Source of the DNA: Gigaspora rosea
Lineage: Eukaryota > Glomeromycota > Glomeromycetes > Diversisporales > Gigasporaceae
Direction: 5' to 3'
Length of the DNA: 64,000 bases
Assembly: GCA_003550325.1 (NCBI GenBank)
Contig: QKWP01000499.1
Span: forward strand, 226,429 to 290,428
Positions within the stretch are counted from its first letter, which is position 1. The number at the start of each line of letters is the position of its first letter. Under the pieces are notes generated by a model. The model saw nothing but the letters and a program-made list of their open reading frames with translations, was not told the origin of the DNA and did not search any database. Both the position numbers and the translations under genes were made by a program. Below, one piece after another: positions 1 to 10,191 of the stretch.

Positions 1-600
1 GTAAGCTTTATTTTTTATTTATTTTTTCTTTAATTTGGTTTAAATTATTTTATTTAAATTATTTTTTATTTTATTTATATAATTCTTTACATAAATTTCT
101 ATATTAATAAAATTATACTAATACTACACTAATCCTAACCCTAACCCTAAACCACGCAAGTGCCTCTTACACTAATCCTGTGATCTAACTTTTATAACAA
201 ATATATAAATTAGTATGACAAAATATAGATTAAACAATAAGACGAAAGCCGAGTTTAAGAAGACAAGTATTTTTTCTTTTTTTTCTCGACTTGCTTGAAC
301 TAATCTTTCTTTTTTTTTTGTAGGTTTTATTTCTGAATTTACACTAGGGCCAAAGAAGTATACGAAAAAAGGCACCGGCATGACGAAAAGAGGCACTAGT
401 AAACGACAATGGTGCCAGCAATAAAAAGCACCAGTAAACGACAACGGCGTTAGCGACGCAAAGAAGCACTAGTAAATGACGAAAAGATGCAGTAAAGTTT
501 TGACGCACAAAAAAAAATTAAAAAAAGGGTTGTATATATATAATTTGTGTAACTGGGAAGGAGATTTGCCCGATCTTAATCAGAAGGTGATCAGAGGCCT
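1..600. other. AT-rich stretch with a telomere-like tract and short GCACYAGTAAAYGAC motifs
   Basis: No gene is supported here. Positions 134-153 hold about three CCCTAA units. Positions 350-490 carry several loose copies of a GCACYAGTAAAYGAC motif; similar GCACCA/AGCGA-type wording recurs in the repeat array at 23.3-24.4 kb, so this may be an outlying piece of that family. A 90-codon minus-strand frame at 172-444 runs across these motifs and has no recognisable domain; I take it as chance. Confidence 0.5.
134..153. repeat. Interstitial telomere-like tract (CCCTAA)n
   Basis: A 20-bp run of roughly three CCCTAA units. The same unit (TTAGGG on the other strand) is the usual fungal telomere repeat. 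The tract is short and embedded in ordinary AT-rich sequence, so it is an internal tract and not a chromosome end. A longer tract lies in the foldback element at 16.3-17.0 kb. Confidence 0.75.
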
Positions 601-659
601 GGTTTTCACGTGACCCGAAAAATCACACCTACATCCTGGTGCTCTCGTTCGTATATACA

Positions 660-712
660 GTACATATGTACGTACAGTACGTACGTACGTACGTACTGTA
701 CAATGTACTATA
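660..712. repeat. Self-complementary GTAC/TACG microsatellite
   Basis: A run of alternating GTAC and TACG units that is almost fully self-complementary, so it can form a hairpin. Shorter GTACGT clusters occur at about 24437, 52497 and 58770. No function is implied. Confidence 0.7.
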
Positions 713-879
713 AAATTTGTTTGACAAAAATTTCACCTTATACCTTCCAAAATGGGCCAAAATTTACAAGAAAATACCCCGCCTCCGCTAATCAATTCCA
801 AATATATAAATTCATTGACAACAAATCGCTTAAAGGTGTTAAATATATAAATTATCAAATGATAATTTTAAAAAATAAA

Positions 880-1350
880 TATACCAGTACGATCACATGA
901 AATGTGGAAGGATGGTTCCGTTCAACTTTTTGGTGGCCTATATTACTTTTTGTTTTAGAAGGCATTATGGTTATCCTTTTTTTTCTGTTTATGGTATAGT
1001 TCAAAATCGTGAGAAGCTATGTAAATACAATTTAATACTAGTACCATATGCTGATTTCCACAAAATCCTTTTTTGGTAGGAGTAATGAATTTCATTTATT
1101 CGTTTTTAGAAAGAATTAAGATTTTTGCATATAACCCCGCATGTAGTTGAGCTTTATGATGTAAAGATGACGTCACTGATTATTAATTATATATGATGCA
1201 AAAATGACGCTATTAATTAATGGTATAGTTAAAGAACATATACCAGTACGATCACACGGAATGTGCGACATGAAATGTGAAGGGCTTGATGTCCGCTATG
1301 CTGATTTTTTGCAAATCCTTTTTCAGAAGAGTTAAGATTTTTGTATATGA
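880..1350. repeat. Degenerate direct repeat, two copies
   Basis: The sequence starting with TACCAGTACGATCACATG near 883 returns in altered form near 1239, each followed by GAAATGTG and, further on, by GCTGATTT and AATCCTTTTT. This is a two-copy diverged direct repeat of about 200 bp. The CCAGTACGATC core also occurs in the GC-rich hairpin family (3268-3312, 13268-13313). No gene is seen in it or in 1351-1756. Confidence 0.5.
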
Positions 1351-1760
1351 CCTGCATGTAGATCACATTATATGATGCACAACTGATTATTATTATTTAA
1401 TAATTGCATATAAAAAACTATAGTCAGACCGTGAGAAAATTTAATGTCATAGTAAGTTCGTCATAATTCATAATTGATCTATTACTATGAATTAATAATT
1501 AGTTATCAACTATTTATATTTATTTTATTTTTTAAAAAAATCGCCTTTCAATAATTACGCGCATTGAATTTAACAAGTAGACTTCCGTTTGTTATGCGCA
1601 CATTTGTATCTTTAAAATTAACTGAGATACGGATAACATTAATAACATGCGTTAGTGAGTCACATATTGTGTCTCGCCAGAATAGTAAGGTTTATAACAG
1701 TAGCTCGTGATAGAAATTATAATAATTTCAACACGAACTAATTCAATCCCACCTGCATAT

Positions 1761-1998
1761 GGGCTGCCATCAATAGAAATAAGGTACTTTTAAAAAAAAT
1801 CAATACCTTTACTTTTACAGCTCATATCTCAATGAATATTGAAGCTATTTTGATGATTTAATATTCATAAGAAAGCTTTATCGTAGGTTTTCTTATGAAT
1901 ATTAAATCATCAAGATAGCTCAATATTTAATGAGATATGAGCTGTGAAAGTAACGGTATTAAATTTTTTTTAAATGTCGATCGCTATTGACAGGACCC
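1761..1998. mobile_element. Foldback MITE, TIR GGGcTGccaTCAATAG, 4-bp TSD ATAT
   Basis: A 238-bp element whose two halves are near-complete inverted copies of each other; the arms match over about 110 bp, including the segment around AGCTCATATCTCA. The termini read GGGCTGCCATCAATAG and, on the other strand, GGGTCCTGTCAATAG. It is flanked by direct ATAT copies at 1757-1760 and 1999-2002. The outer ends resemble the element at 14579-14824, which also has a 4-bp duplication, so both probably belong to one DNA-transposon group. No coding capacity. Confidence 0.75.
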
Positions 1999-2002
1999 AT
2001 AT

Positions 2003-3267
2003 TATGATCGATAGAATAACGAGCAAGTTTTCCATGAGAATTTTTACAGTAATTTTTGATAGAAGCTACAATAATTTTGATACAAACTCAGCCCTAAAAC
2101 ATGTATATCTGTTGGTAAGTTCATAACAGAATTTTTTTATAGAAATTCACAATAGAATTATGATACCTTTAATACAAACTAATTCACCTTTCGCCATTAC
2201 TAATATAAACCACAATGGCTTTTCCATAATAATATGCAGCAAATCACTGAATAATAACTAAGGTAATCAAATTTTTTAAAGTAACTAACGATGCCCATAA
2301 TACAAATTGACACAATTTTAACTGTATACTGTGGTTACTGAATTGCAAGGGGATTTTGTAAACTCGAGTATAAAAAACTCTTTTAATTCTAAGTATCTTT
2401 CTATACTTTTGCTTTTAATTTGTTACTGCCGATTTATCACTAAAATTTCAACTAATAAAAAAAAAAAAGGTAACAATTCAACACAGCCAGATTTCTGCCT
2501 TTGCTATGCCACTCGAATTTTGCCCGTCACAACGGACATTACAGCAAAGGGGCATGTATATCATGATATATAAATAATGCATTCAGATAACACGTATGTA
2601 TGCATTACATAGGTGTTGATTCGTGATACGTGTTGGCTCATTTCATAGAGAGCGAAGAATCAGTAAATGATTTTTTTTTTTAAAAAAAAAAGAACAATAT
2701 CTTGTAATTTCACTGATGAAACTTCTGCGTGCCTTAACAAAAAAAATTCCTTACAAAATTATAATTTATATGCAGATAGCTTGATTATCTTATATTGATT
2801 ATGTAAATTTATTGTTTTAATGGTTAATCTACATTATTATCGTAGTGGAACGTGGACTCATATTCATTAACTGTACCAAGCATCGACTAGCAAACTGCTA
2901 CAAAACCCGAGTCACTTATAATCAAATTGGCATGATCATACGGTCCCACATGGTCCACAGAATTCGTACCAATTCGGATATACCTGTACAAACCCGGTTC
3001 TTGACCCATATCACAAAGACCCATGTGCCAATTTGGACCAATTTTCGTATAGGGAAGAATATAATCAGCATGAAGTTAATTTGTTTCCTTTGATAGTGTA
3101 TTTCAAAAAAAAATACATGTATAACTAACATCATTTAAATTCTATTCATTTTAACAATTATCGGGCTTTTCAATTACATTTGTATAAGTCAGGTGAATCA
3201 AATAGATTAAGACCAGTAAAAATATAATTGAAAGCCATTGACAAGTTTTCCTTTACCTAGCACACAT
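2003..3267. other. Unassigned AT-rich stretch
   Basis: No gene, RNA or repeat that I can support. There is a T9A10 self-complementary run near 2670. A slightly GC-richer patch lies at 2900-3060. Short frames on both strands (for example 2845-3093 plus and 2922-3134 minus) show no domain. This stretch lies downstream of the minus-strand intron-like array, so an undetected terminal exon could sit here. Confidence 0.4.
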
Positions 3268-3312
3268 AATCGTACTGGTCCTGTGCAGCATCGTATGTCG
3301 CGCAGCTACCCT
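3268..3312 (+). mobile_element. GC-rich hairpin terminus (Helitron-like 3' end?), copy 1
   Basis: Plus-strand copy of a dispersed GC-rich motif: CGTACTGG, a GC hairpin region ending in GCGCAGCTACC, then CTTATT. Related copies on the minus strand lie at 12808-12850, 13268-13313 and 59628-59665. In two of them the hairpin is followed by CTACC and CTAA before a T, which fits the 3' hairpin plus CTRR/T layout of Helitrons. Partial copies sit inside the Harbinger-like elements near 43920 and 46510. The Helitron reading is inference; no 5' end was matched. Confidence 0.4.
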
Positions 3313-3314
3313 TA

Positions 3315-4533
3315 TTATTAAGCTTATACTTACTCGCTAATAATTTAATAAAAGCATTAATTAAAATATAAATTATTAGAAATAAAGAGTTATAAATTAT
3401 TAAATAATAATTTTAGTAATAATTATAATTAATCTTATGCTTACTCACTATTTGTTATTAATTTAACAAAAGCATTTGTTAAAATAAATATTATTAGAAA
3501 TAAAGATACATAAATTATTAAATAATACTTATATAATAATTTTAATTAAGTTTATACTTACCAACTAATAATTTAACAAATTGTTTATCAAATATAATTA
3601 TCAAAATAAAAGTATGTAAATTATTAAATAATAATTTTAAATATAATTCAATTATATAAACTTACCATCTAATAATTTAGCAAAAATATTATTAAATAAA
3701 AATTTATTAGTTATCAAATATAATTTTAAAAATAGTTATAATAACATACACAAAACTATAAAATTAACCATTTATTAAGGTTAAATCAACAATATGAAGT
3801 TGCAACAATATGAAGTTGAATTACAGTAAGTTAATACTTACGAACTAATAATTTAAATAAAAATATATAAATTATTAAATAATAGGTTTGATAATAATTA
3901 TAATTAAGCTTATACTTACCAACTAATAATTTAACAAAACATTGATGAAAATATATTATTATTAGAAATAAAGATATATAAATTTTATCAATAATAATTT
4001 TAAAAATAATATATTTAAGGTTATACTTACTACCTATTAATTTAATAAAAGCATTATTAAAATATATGTTATTAGAAATAAAAATACATAAATTATTTAA
4101 ATAATATTTTTAATAATAATTATAACTAAGCTTTTACTTACTTGCTAAGTTTAATAAAAATATTTATTAAAATAGATAATATTAGAAAATAAACAGATAT
4201 AAATTATTAAATAATAATTTTAATAATAATTTTAATTAAGCTTATACTTACTAGGTACTAATTTAATAATTATTTATTAAGATCTATATTATTATATAAA
4301 TTATGAAATAATAATTTAAAAATAATTATACTTACATGCTAATAATTCAATAAGGCATTTATTATTAAAGTTTATATAAATTATTAAACAATAATTAAAA
4401 AATAATTATAATTAAGCTTAAACTTACTTGCTAATAATTTAACAAAAGCATTTATTACAATATATATATTAATAAAAATAATGATAAATATATTAAAGTA
4501 TGTATAAATTGTTAAACAATAATTTAAAAATAA
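3315..4533 (-). repeat. Intron-like tandem array, proximal block (11 junctions)
   Basis: About eleven ~80-120-bp units (one ~175 bp). Read on the minus strand, each is GTAAGTATAAGCTTAAT, then AT-rich sequence, then a TTAAATTATTAG-type end, with GT and AG at the intron borders. Between AG and the next GT lie exactly three bases, at plus positions 3334, 3445, 3562, 3666, 3842, 3920, 4031, 4142, 4336 and 4428, and six bases at 4252. Minus-strand triplets from 3' to 5' include CGA, TGA, TTG, ATG, TTC, GTA, CAA and CAT: highly variable between strongly conserved splice-like flanks. Plain satellite decay would not be expected to spare the flanks and scramble only three bases. The reading as one-codon exons is inference; an alternative is a satellite derived from an intron. 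Confidence 0.7.
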
Positions 4534-5521
4534 GGTGTGGCGACATAGTGTAGTTGGATTGTTGTCACCCCCAGGTAGTTGTAACAAAAGGTACAGAGTT
4601 CGAATCCCACTGGAGACGATTTCGAAAAATTTATCTGCATTATGGTAACCTGGACTCTGAGCCCAGATTTACAAATCTGTATCTCAGGTTATACCAACTT
4701 GTATTGGGAGCTCTAGAGCTGTGTTACAGAACTGGGGTGCATAAATCCTGGGGAGCGCTGGTGCTGTGTTACGCACAGAACCGTAGGACAAAGGAAACCA
4801 TACTTGGCAAGACCCGAGCAAAGAGGTAACCAACTTCGACGGTACTTAAACAGAAATCGGACGGGAACGGACTGGAAGCGAACTGACCGAGAAGCAGACT
4901 GACCGAAAGCAGACTTGTGACAAAAGGGCCTTTGGCGGGGCTCTACCAATCAGACCACCGGAAGTCACTCCGGAGGAAAGGACATGTGTTACGGAAGCAT
5001 GTACCAAGGAGAGGAAGACCTTGGTTCGCCAGGCAGACCACTCCTTCCGGGTCCTCGGCATTGAAATAAGAATGCAACTAGGGAAAAGAAAGCAAGGTAG
5101 GGGAAAAGGAAGCAACCAGAAAGAAACCAGAAGAGGAACAGGAGAAGTACTGGGGTTGGTGAACTTTGCAAGGGCATGCACTATGCTATAGATACTAGTA
5201 AGAAGGTATGGCTTAAGAAACGGGCTAGGTTGCAGCAGCATTAAAAAGATGGCTTGAAATACGAACCTGGCGGCGGCAGCACTACATGTACTATTAGTGG
5301 ACAGGTTAGGTGCAAAAACCAGGTTAAATATATGAGTAGGACATATAGAATACTCTGGTAGGTTTAGGTAATAGATAAAATAGTATAAGTTTCGGTACTT
5401 GGTAGTTGTAGTAATCCAATGCAATATTCATGGATGTTGTAATGATAACTATGCTTAATAAAGATCCGAGGCATGATCTCACCTTAACAATAAAGAAAAA
5501 AATAAAATAATTTAAAAATAA
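4518..5521 (+). mobile_element. tRNA-headed SINE with 16-bp target duplications
   Basis: The element occupies 4534-5505 (972 bp) and is flanked by perfect copies of AATAATTTAAAAATAA at 4518-4533 and 5506-5521, as made by LINE-type target-primed insertion. Its first ~80 bases are tRNA-like, with an A-box-like TAGTGTAGTTGG (about 4547) and a B-box-like GAGTTCGAATCCC (about 4599), expected to drive RNA polymerase III. The body is unusually long for a SINE and GC-richer than its surroundings. The 3' end is A-rich. It splits the intron-like array between two units. A 192-codon minus-strand frame (4846-5424) lies inside the body and is taken as chance. The SINE-like element at 21844-22344 has the same head layout. 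Confidence 0.75.
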
Positions 5522-6000
5522 TTATAATTAAGCTTAAACTTGCTAATAATTTAACAAAAGCATTTATTACAATATATATATTAATAAAAATAAAGATAAA
5601 TAAAGATAACTACTACTCGCGCTATGGATTTTTGTAATTTGCAACTAATATTACATAATCCGCTTTTATCCTAACTCTAATTAATTCTGGTCATGATCTA
5701 TATTTCATGGTGCGAATAGCAAAAATCCATGGTGCGAATAGCGGTTCCCTATATATAAATTATCAACCAATAATTTTAAAAATAATTAAATTAAGTTTAT
5801 ACTTACTTGCTAATAATTTAACAAAAACATTTGTTTAAATATATATTGTTAAAAATATATAACTTATAAATTATTAAATAATAATTTTAAAAATAATTAT
5901 TGTTATACACATACTTACTAACTAGTAATTTAACAAAACATTTATTAAAATATAAATAATTAGAAATAAATATATATAAATTATTAAAAACATACTAAAA
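5506..6000 (-). repeat. Intron-like tandem array, middle block (3 junctions)
   Basis: Continuation of the 3.3-kb array beyond the SINE. Junction triplets lie at plus 5540 (TTG, beside a weaker donor that reads GTTTAAG on the minus strand), 5807 (TTG) and 5919 (TAA), giving CAA, CAA and TTA on the minus strand. Between 5590 and 5760 is a non-repeat insertion. After 5995 the unit structure fades. Confidence 0.65.
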
Positions 6001-6480
6001 TAATTTGCACTCTGATCAACATAAATCTGCACGCTGATTGGTCTTTTATTCTTGATATGATTGGCTAACTCAGTGCATGTGCACATTATGTCATTGATGT
6101 AAAGTTCAACTGTCATCTTTCAGAAACATGACCAATATGGGAAATTTTTATAATCATACAATATTGCACTTTGCCATTTTTGATTTACTATATCCAAAAC
6201 CATAATTGGACTGTGAGAAAATTAATGACATATGATCATTTGCATTTTAAATACTGTCATAATTTGTAATTGATCTATTAATTAGTTAATTAAAATTCAT
6301 CATGTGCCCACTCGAATTATCTGTAATGCTGTAATGTCGTAATGAATTCGTCAAAAATTCGTAATTTGTCTATTTTTTAAAAGAAAATTATAAATGGCCA
6401 GGGCGACTCTTATATGATCAGCCAATCACATTAAAGATTGATTTATCATATAAATAGAATTTTTTTTATTTTTTTTTTAT
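6001..6480. other. Unassigned stretch between two repeat arrays
   Basis: AT-rich, without a gene or convincing repeat. It contains two short related CTGATTGG/GTGATTGG patches and ends in a T-rich run that leads into the minisatellite. Confidence 0.4.
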
Positions 6481-6599
6481 TAATTTTTTATTTTTTAGAA
6501 GCGTCCATCGCTATGAACCTTAATATTCGCATAAAGGTATCAGCCATTCTTCGTTTTTGACATTTTTTAAATTTTTTTAAATTTTTTTTATTATTTATT

Positions 6600-8385
6600 A
6601 TAGTAGTACTAATGTACTTATTCTTTACTTTTCTTTAAACGAACATATAGAATGTAGCTAGAACGAGCATAGTAAATTAGTTTTTTTTTTATTTTTATTA
6701 TTATATATCTAAAGTTCTTTTTTTTAGAATGAAAGTAGTGCTTTAGACGAATGTATTGAATGTAGCTAGAATGGGCGTAACACGTTAGTTTTTATTTTCT
6801 TTATTTTTATATATTATAATATATATATCTAATGTTTTTCCTACCTTTTTTTTTTAGAACGAACGTATTACTTTAGAAAAACGTATGGAACGCATCTAGA
6901 ATGGGCATAACACATTAGATTTTCTTTTTTTTTTTATATATATATATAAATATCTGACGTTCTTCTTTTTTTTAAATAAACGTAGTACTTTAGAGAACAT
7001 AGCTAGAACAGGCATAACATGTTAGTTTTTCTTTTTTTTTCTTTTTTTTTATATATATATTTAACGATCTTTTTTTTTTGAACGAACATAGCACTTTAGA
7101 CGAACGTATGAAATGTAGCTAGAACAGGCGTAGCATGTTAGTTAGGTTTTTTTTTTAATATTGTTTATCTAACGTTTCTTTTTTTTATAACATAGTACTT
7201 TAGACGAATGTCTAGAACGAAGTGTAACACGTTAGTTTTTTTTCCTTCTAATATTAACGGTCTTTTTTTTTTAAGACAAACGTATGGAACTTATATAGAA
7301 CTTAGCTAGAATAGGCGTAGCATGTTAGTTTTTCTTTTTTTTATTATTATTATATATATAACGTTCTCACTTCTTTTTTTAAAACAAAAGTAGTACTCTA
7401 GATGAATGTACTGAACATAGCTAAAACGGGCGTAACATGTTAGATTTCTTTTCTTTTTATATATATATATCTAATGTTCTTTTTTTTAGAACAAACGTAT
7501 TACTTTAGACAAATGTGTGGAATGCAGCTAAAACGGGCGTAATGCGTTAGTTTTTTCTTTATTTTTTATATACAGTATATATATATATAATATATATCTA
7601 ACATTCTTTTTTTTAAAACCAACGTAGTACTATAGAAGAATAACTAGAACGGACGTGATACGTTAGTTTTTCTTTTTTTATTTCTTTTTTTTTATATGTA
7701 AATATATCTAACGTTTTTTTTTTTTAAAATGAACGTAATACTTTGAGTGTAATGCGTTAATATTTTTTTTATACATATATATATATATTTATTTATTTAT
7801 ATGTATCTAATATTCTTTTCTGTGTTTTTTTAAAACAAATGTTGTACTTTAAACGAACGTACCTAGAACGGGCACAGCACGTAAGTTTTTCTTTTTCTTT
7901 TTTTTTATGTATATATCTAACATTATTATTATTTTTTTTAGAATGAACGTAGTACGTTACAAAAGTAGTAAGTTACGAACGTAGTACTTTACGAATGTAG
8001 TACTTTATGAACGTAGTACTTTACGAACGTAGTACTTTACAAACATAGTACTTTACGAATGTAGTACTTAACAAACGTAGTACTTAACGTACGTAGTACT
8101 TTACAACGTAGTACTTAACGAACATATGAGCGTAACTAAAACAAGCGTAACACAAAAGTTAAATTTTTTTCTTTTTCTCTTTTTATATATATATATATCT
8201 AACGTTCTTTTTTTTAGAACAACCGTAATACTTTTGACAAACGTATAGAACATAACTAGAAAGAGACGTAGCATGTTAATTTTTCTTTTCTTTTTTTTTT
8301 TTATATTATAAATCTAACATTAACTTTTTTTTTGAACAAACGAACGTAGTATTTTTAGACAAACGTATGGAACGTAACTAGAACG
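6600..8385. repeat. ~90-130-bp minisatellite (about 14 units)
   Basis: Tandem units built of AGAACGAACGTAGTACTTTAG, then a segment reading roughly GGGCGTAACACGTTAG, a T-rich run, a short TA run, and CTAACGTTC. The GTAACACGTTAG-type anchor recurs near 6775, 6904, 7011, 7129, 7225, 7315, 7429, 7538, 7653, 7749, 7872, 8143 and 8263. The AACGT core is partly self-complementary. The units lie inside the larger intron-like array region and would belong to one long intron if that array is transcribed. Confidence 0.8.
7942..8125. repeat. 16-bp sub-array within the minisatellite
   Basis: About eleven back-to-back copies of a 15-16-bp unit, ACGAACGTAGTACTTT, with little divergence. It is a local secondary expansion of the core of the surrounding unit. 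Confidence 0.8.
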
Positions 8386-8389
8386 AGCG

Positions 8390-8483
8390 TCCTATTATAT
8401 ATGACAAATTCTGTAATATAATTTTTACCGAACAAAAAAAACTGTATAAGATTGGTGGCGCAAAGCGCCACCTATCGCACTAG
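8390..8483 (+). mobile_element. Miniature Helitron-like element
   Basis: A 94-bp stretch starts TCCTATTATATATGA and ends with a perfect 8-bp-stem hairpin (GGTGGCGC AAA GCGCCACC, 8454-8472), a 7-base spacer and CTAG directly before a T. TC at the 5' end, a 3' hairpin, and CTRR before T are the diagnostic terminal features of Helitrons. The base before TC is G and not the usual A, and there is no coding content, so this is at most a tiny non-autonomous derivative. Confidence 0.5.
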
Positions 8484-8547
8484 TTAAATAATAATTTAAA
8501 ATAAAAATAAATCTAAACAGTGCCTTTATGCACTTGTGCTCTCTTAT

Positions 8548-8651
8548 ATGAGTGTCGCCAAGTGAAAACGGCAGTTCTAAAAAATAGATCTTTATGAATT
8601 TCATAATAATCTATTTTTTAGGATTGCTAACTTTCACTTGGCGACACTCAT
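8548..8651. mobile_element. Short foldback MITE, TIR ATGAGTGTCGCCAAGTGAAA
   Basis: About 104 bp with 20-bp almost perfect inverted ends (ATGAGTGTCGCCAAGTGAAA and its complement) and a partly self-complementary centre built on AATAGATC/AATCTATT. Target duplication is unclear; TA flanks would suggest a Tc1/mariner-type MITE, but that is not secure. Confidence 0.65.
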
Positions 8652-8825
8652 GTAATAATTTCTTATTAAATAAAATATTAATTATAAATAAAATTTAGAG
8701 TTCAAGTTAAAATTAGAGTAAAATTGGAAAGAAACATTTTTTATTAATAATGTAGCAGGGGCTATTTAGTAAAATTTTGAGATATTAGAAAAAAAGCTCA
8801 AATACACAGAACACTGTCTAGTCCT

Positions 8826-9416
8826 GTCCTTAAAATAATTATAACTAAACTTATACTTACCAACTAATAATTTAGCAAACATTTTTTTATATATTATTAG
8901 AAGCAAATATAAATTACAAATAATAATTTTAAAAATAATTATTATTAAGCTTATATTTACCATCTAATAATTTAACAAAAATATTTATTAAAATATATAT
9001 TATTAGAAATAATTATATATAAATTTATTAGCAATGATTTTAAAAATAATTATAATTAAGCTTATACTTACCCTCTAATAATTTAACAAAACATTTATTA
9101 AAATATTTATTATTAGATAAATTTATTAGCAATGATTTTAAAAATAATTATAATTAAGCTTATACTCACCCTCTAATAATTTAACAAAAACATTTATTAA
9201 AATATTTATTATTAGAAATAAAGATAAATAAATTATAAAATAGCAATTAAAAATAATTATAATTCAGCTTATACTCACCCACTAATGATTTAACAAAAGT
9301 ATTTATTAAGTAATGTATTATTAGAAACAATAATATACAAATTGCGAATAATAATTTAAAAAATAATTATACTTACGCGCTAATAATTTGACAAAAGCAT
9401 TTATTAAAATATATAT
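8826..9416 (-). repeat. Intron-like tandem array, distal block (6 junctions)
   Basis: Same unit family as 3.3-6.0 kb. Three-base junctions lie at plus 8861, 8961, 9072, 9170, 9279 and 9377, 98-111 bp apart, giving minus-strand triplets TTG, ATG, AGG, AGG, TGG and CGC. Donors vary among GTAAGT, GTGAGT and GTAAAT, all acceptable. The last unit is interrupted by the hAT MITE at 9425. Confidence 0.7.
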
Positions 9417-9553
9417 CATTTGAATAGAGATGCGAACTATAAACTATAGGTCATGATAAATAAACTGTAGTTTATTGTAAAACTGCAGTTTTAAAATAAA
9501 CTACAGTTTATTTATATGTATTGTCATTTACGGATCACATCTCTACATTTGAA
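9417..9553. mobile_element. hAT MITE with perfect 8-bp TSD (copy A)
   Basis: The element (9425-9545, 121 bp) has ends TAGAGATGCGAAC and GGATCACATCTCTA and an internal palindrome around AAACTGTAGTTTATT. It is flanked by identical CATTTGAA at 9417-9424 and 9546-9553. An 8-bp duplication with a TAGAGATG-type TIR is typical of hAT transposons. The same insertion at the same site occurs in the segmental copy at 42098-42234, so it predates that duplication. Confidence 0.85.
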
Positions 9554-9572
9554 ATAAAGATAAATCATTATA

Positions 9573-9712
9573 AGATATTGGTCATGCAACATGGAATTTG
9601 TTCGGTTGGAGTAATGATGTAAATGATTGGTTGACATGTGCCAAATTTCAGCAATCATTTACTACGACAGAACAGATTTTGATGTATCATCGCGTGATCC
9701 AATATCGACGTT
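9573..9712. mobile_element. Foldback element, GATATTGG termini (copy A)
   Basis: An inverted-repeat element of about 140 bp with outer ends GATATTGGTCATGC and GCGTGATCCAATATC, and inner complementary segments around TTCGGTTGGAGTAA/TTACTACGACAGAA and ATGATTGGTTGACA. The duplicate lies at 42247-42385. No coding content; target duplication not identified. Confidence 0.65.
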
Positions 9713-9840
9713 ATCGTGCAATTTATGATCATGCTCTAAAATTGTGATTGGCTAACTGAGTTTTAAATAGGGATTTGTGCTTACGTAATAATGTACAAGA
9801 AATAACGAGAAGAAAAAGTCTATGATCATAAGTGATTGCA

Positions 9841-10150
9841 CGATAATTTAAAAATAATTATAATTAAGCTTATACTTACCAACTAATAATTTTACACAAA
9901 CATTTATTAAAGTATGTATTATTAGAGATAGATATATAAATTATCAAATAATAATTTTAAAAATAATTATATTAAGCTTATACTTACGTACTAATGATTT
10001 AACAAAAGCATTATTAAAATATATATTAGAAATAAAGATATATAAATTATCAAATAAAATTTAAAAATAATTATAATTAAGCTAGTACTTACAGGCTAAT
10101 ATTTTTAACAACAACATTAAAATATATTATAAAATATAAGTTATCAAATG
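9841..10150 (-). repeat. Intron-like tandem array, 5' end (3 junctions)
   Basis: The first units of the array in minus-strand order, with junctions at plus 10093 (CCT on the minus strand), 9988 (TAC) and 9890 (TTG). The donor leading into them is GTAATTG at 10191, next to the Ser/Thr-rich exon at 10192-10257. That implies a 96-bp first intron (10096-10191). Confidence 0.65.
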
Positions 10151-10191
10151 ATATTATAAATAATTACAAAGCAACAAATTAATACAATTAC

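Noticed and set aside
134-153. Chromosome end at the left edge of the window
   Set aside because: Only about three CCCTAA units, followed and preceded by ordinary sequence; a telomere would be a long terminal run.
172-444. 90-codon minus-strand frame
   Set aside because: Follows a repeat motif, has no domain, and is within AT/TC-rich low-complexity sequence.
3315-4517. CRISPR array
   Set aside because: Regular units are present, but the spacers are only three bases, the repeats are ~100 bp and AT-rich, there are no cas genes, and the DNA is eukaryotic.
4534-4615. A genuine tRNA gene
   Set aside because: A- and B-box-like motifs are present, but no cloverleaf with acceptor stem and anticodon arm can be drawn, and it is the head of a SINE with target duplications.
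4846-5424. 192-codon minus-strand gene
   Set aside because: Lies wholly inside the SINE body, starts at a non-ATG codon, has low-complexity Phe/Leu/Pro content and no domain.
3315-10150. Classical recursive (zero-exon) splice sites
   Set aside because: Those need AG directly followed by GT; here three bases always intervene, so a microexon reading fits better.
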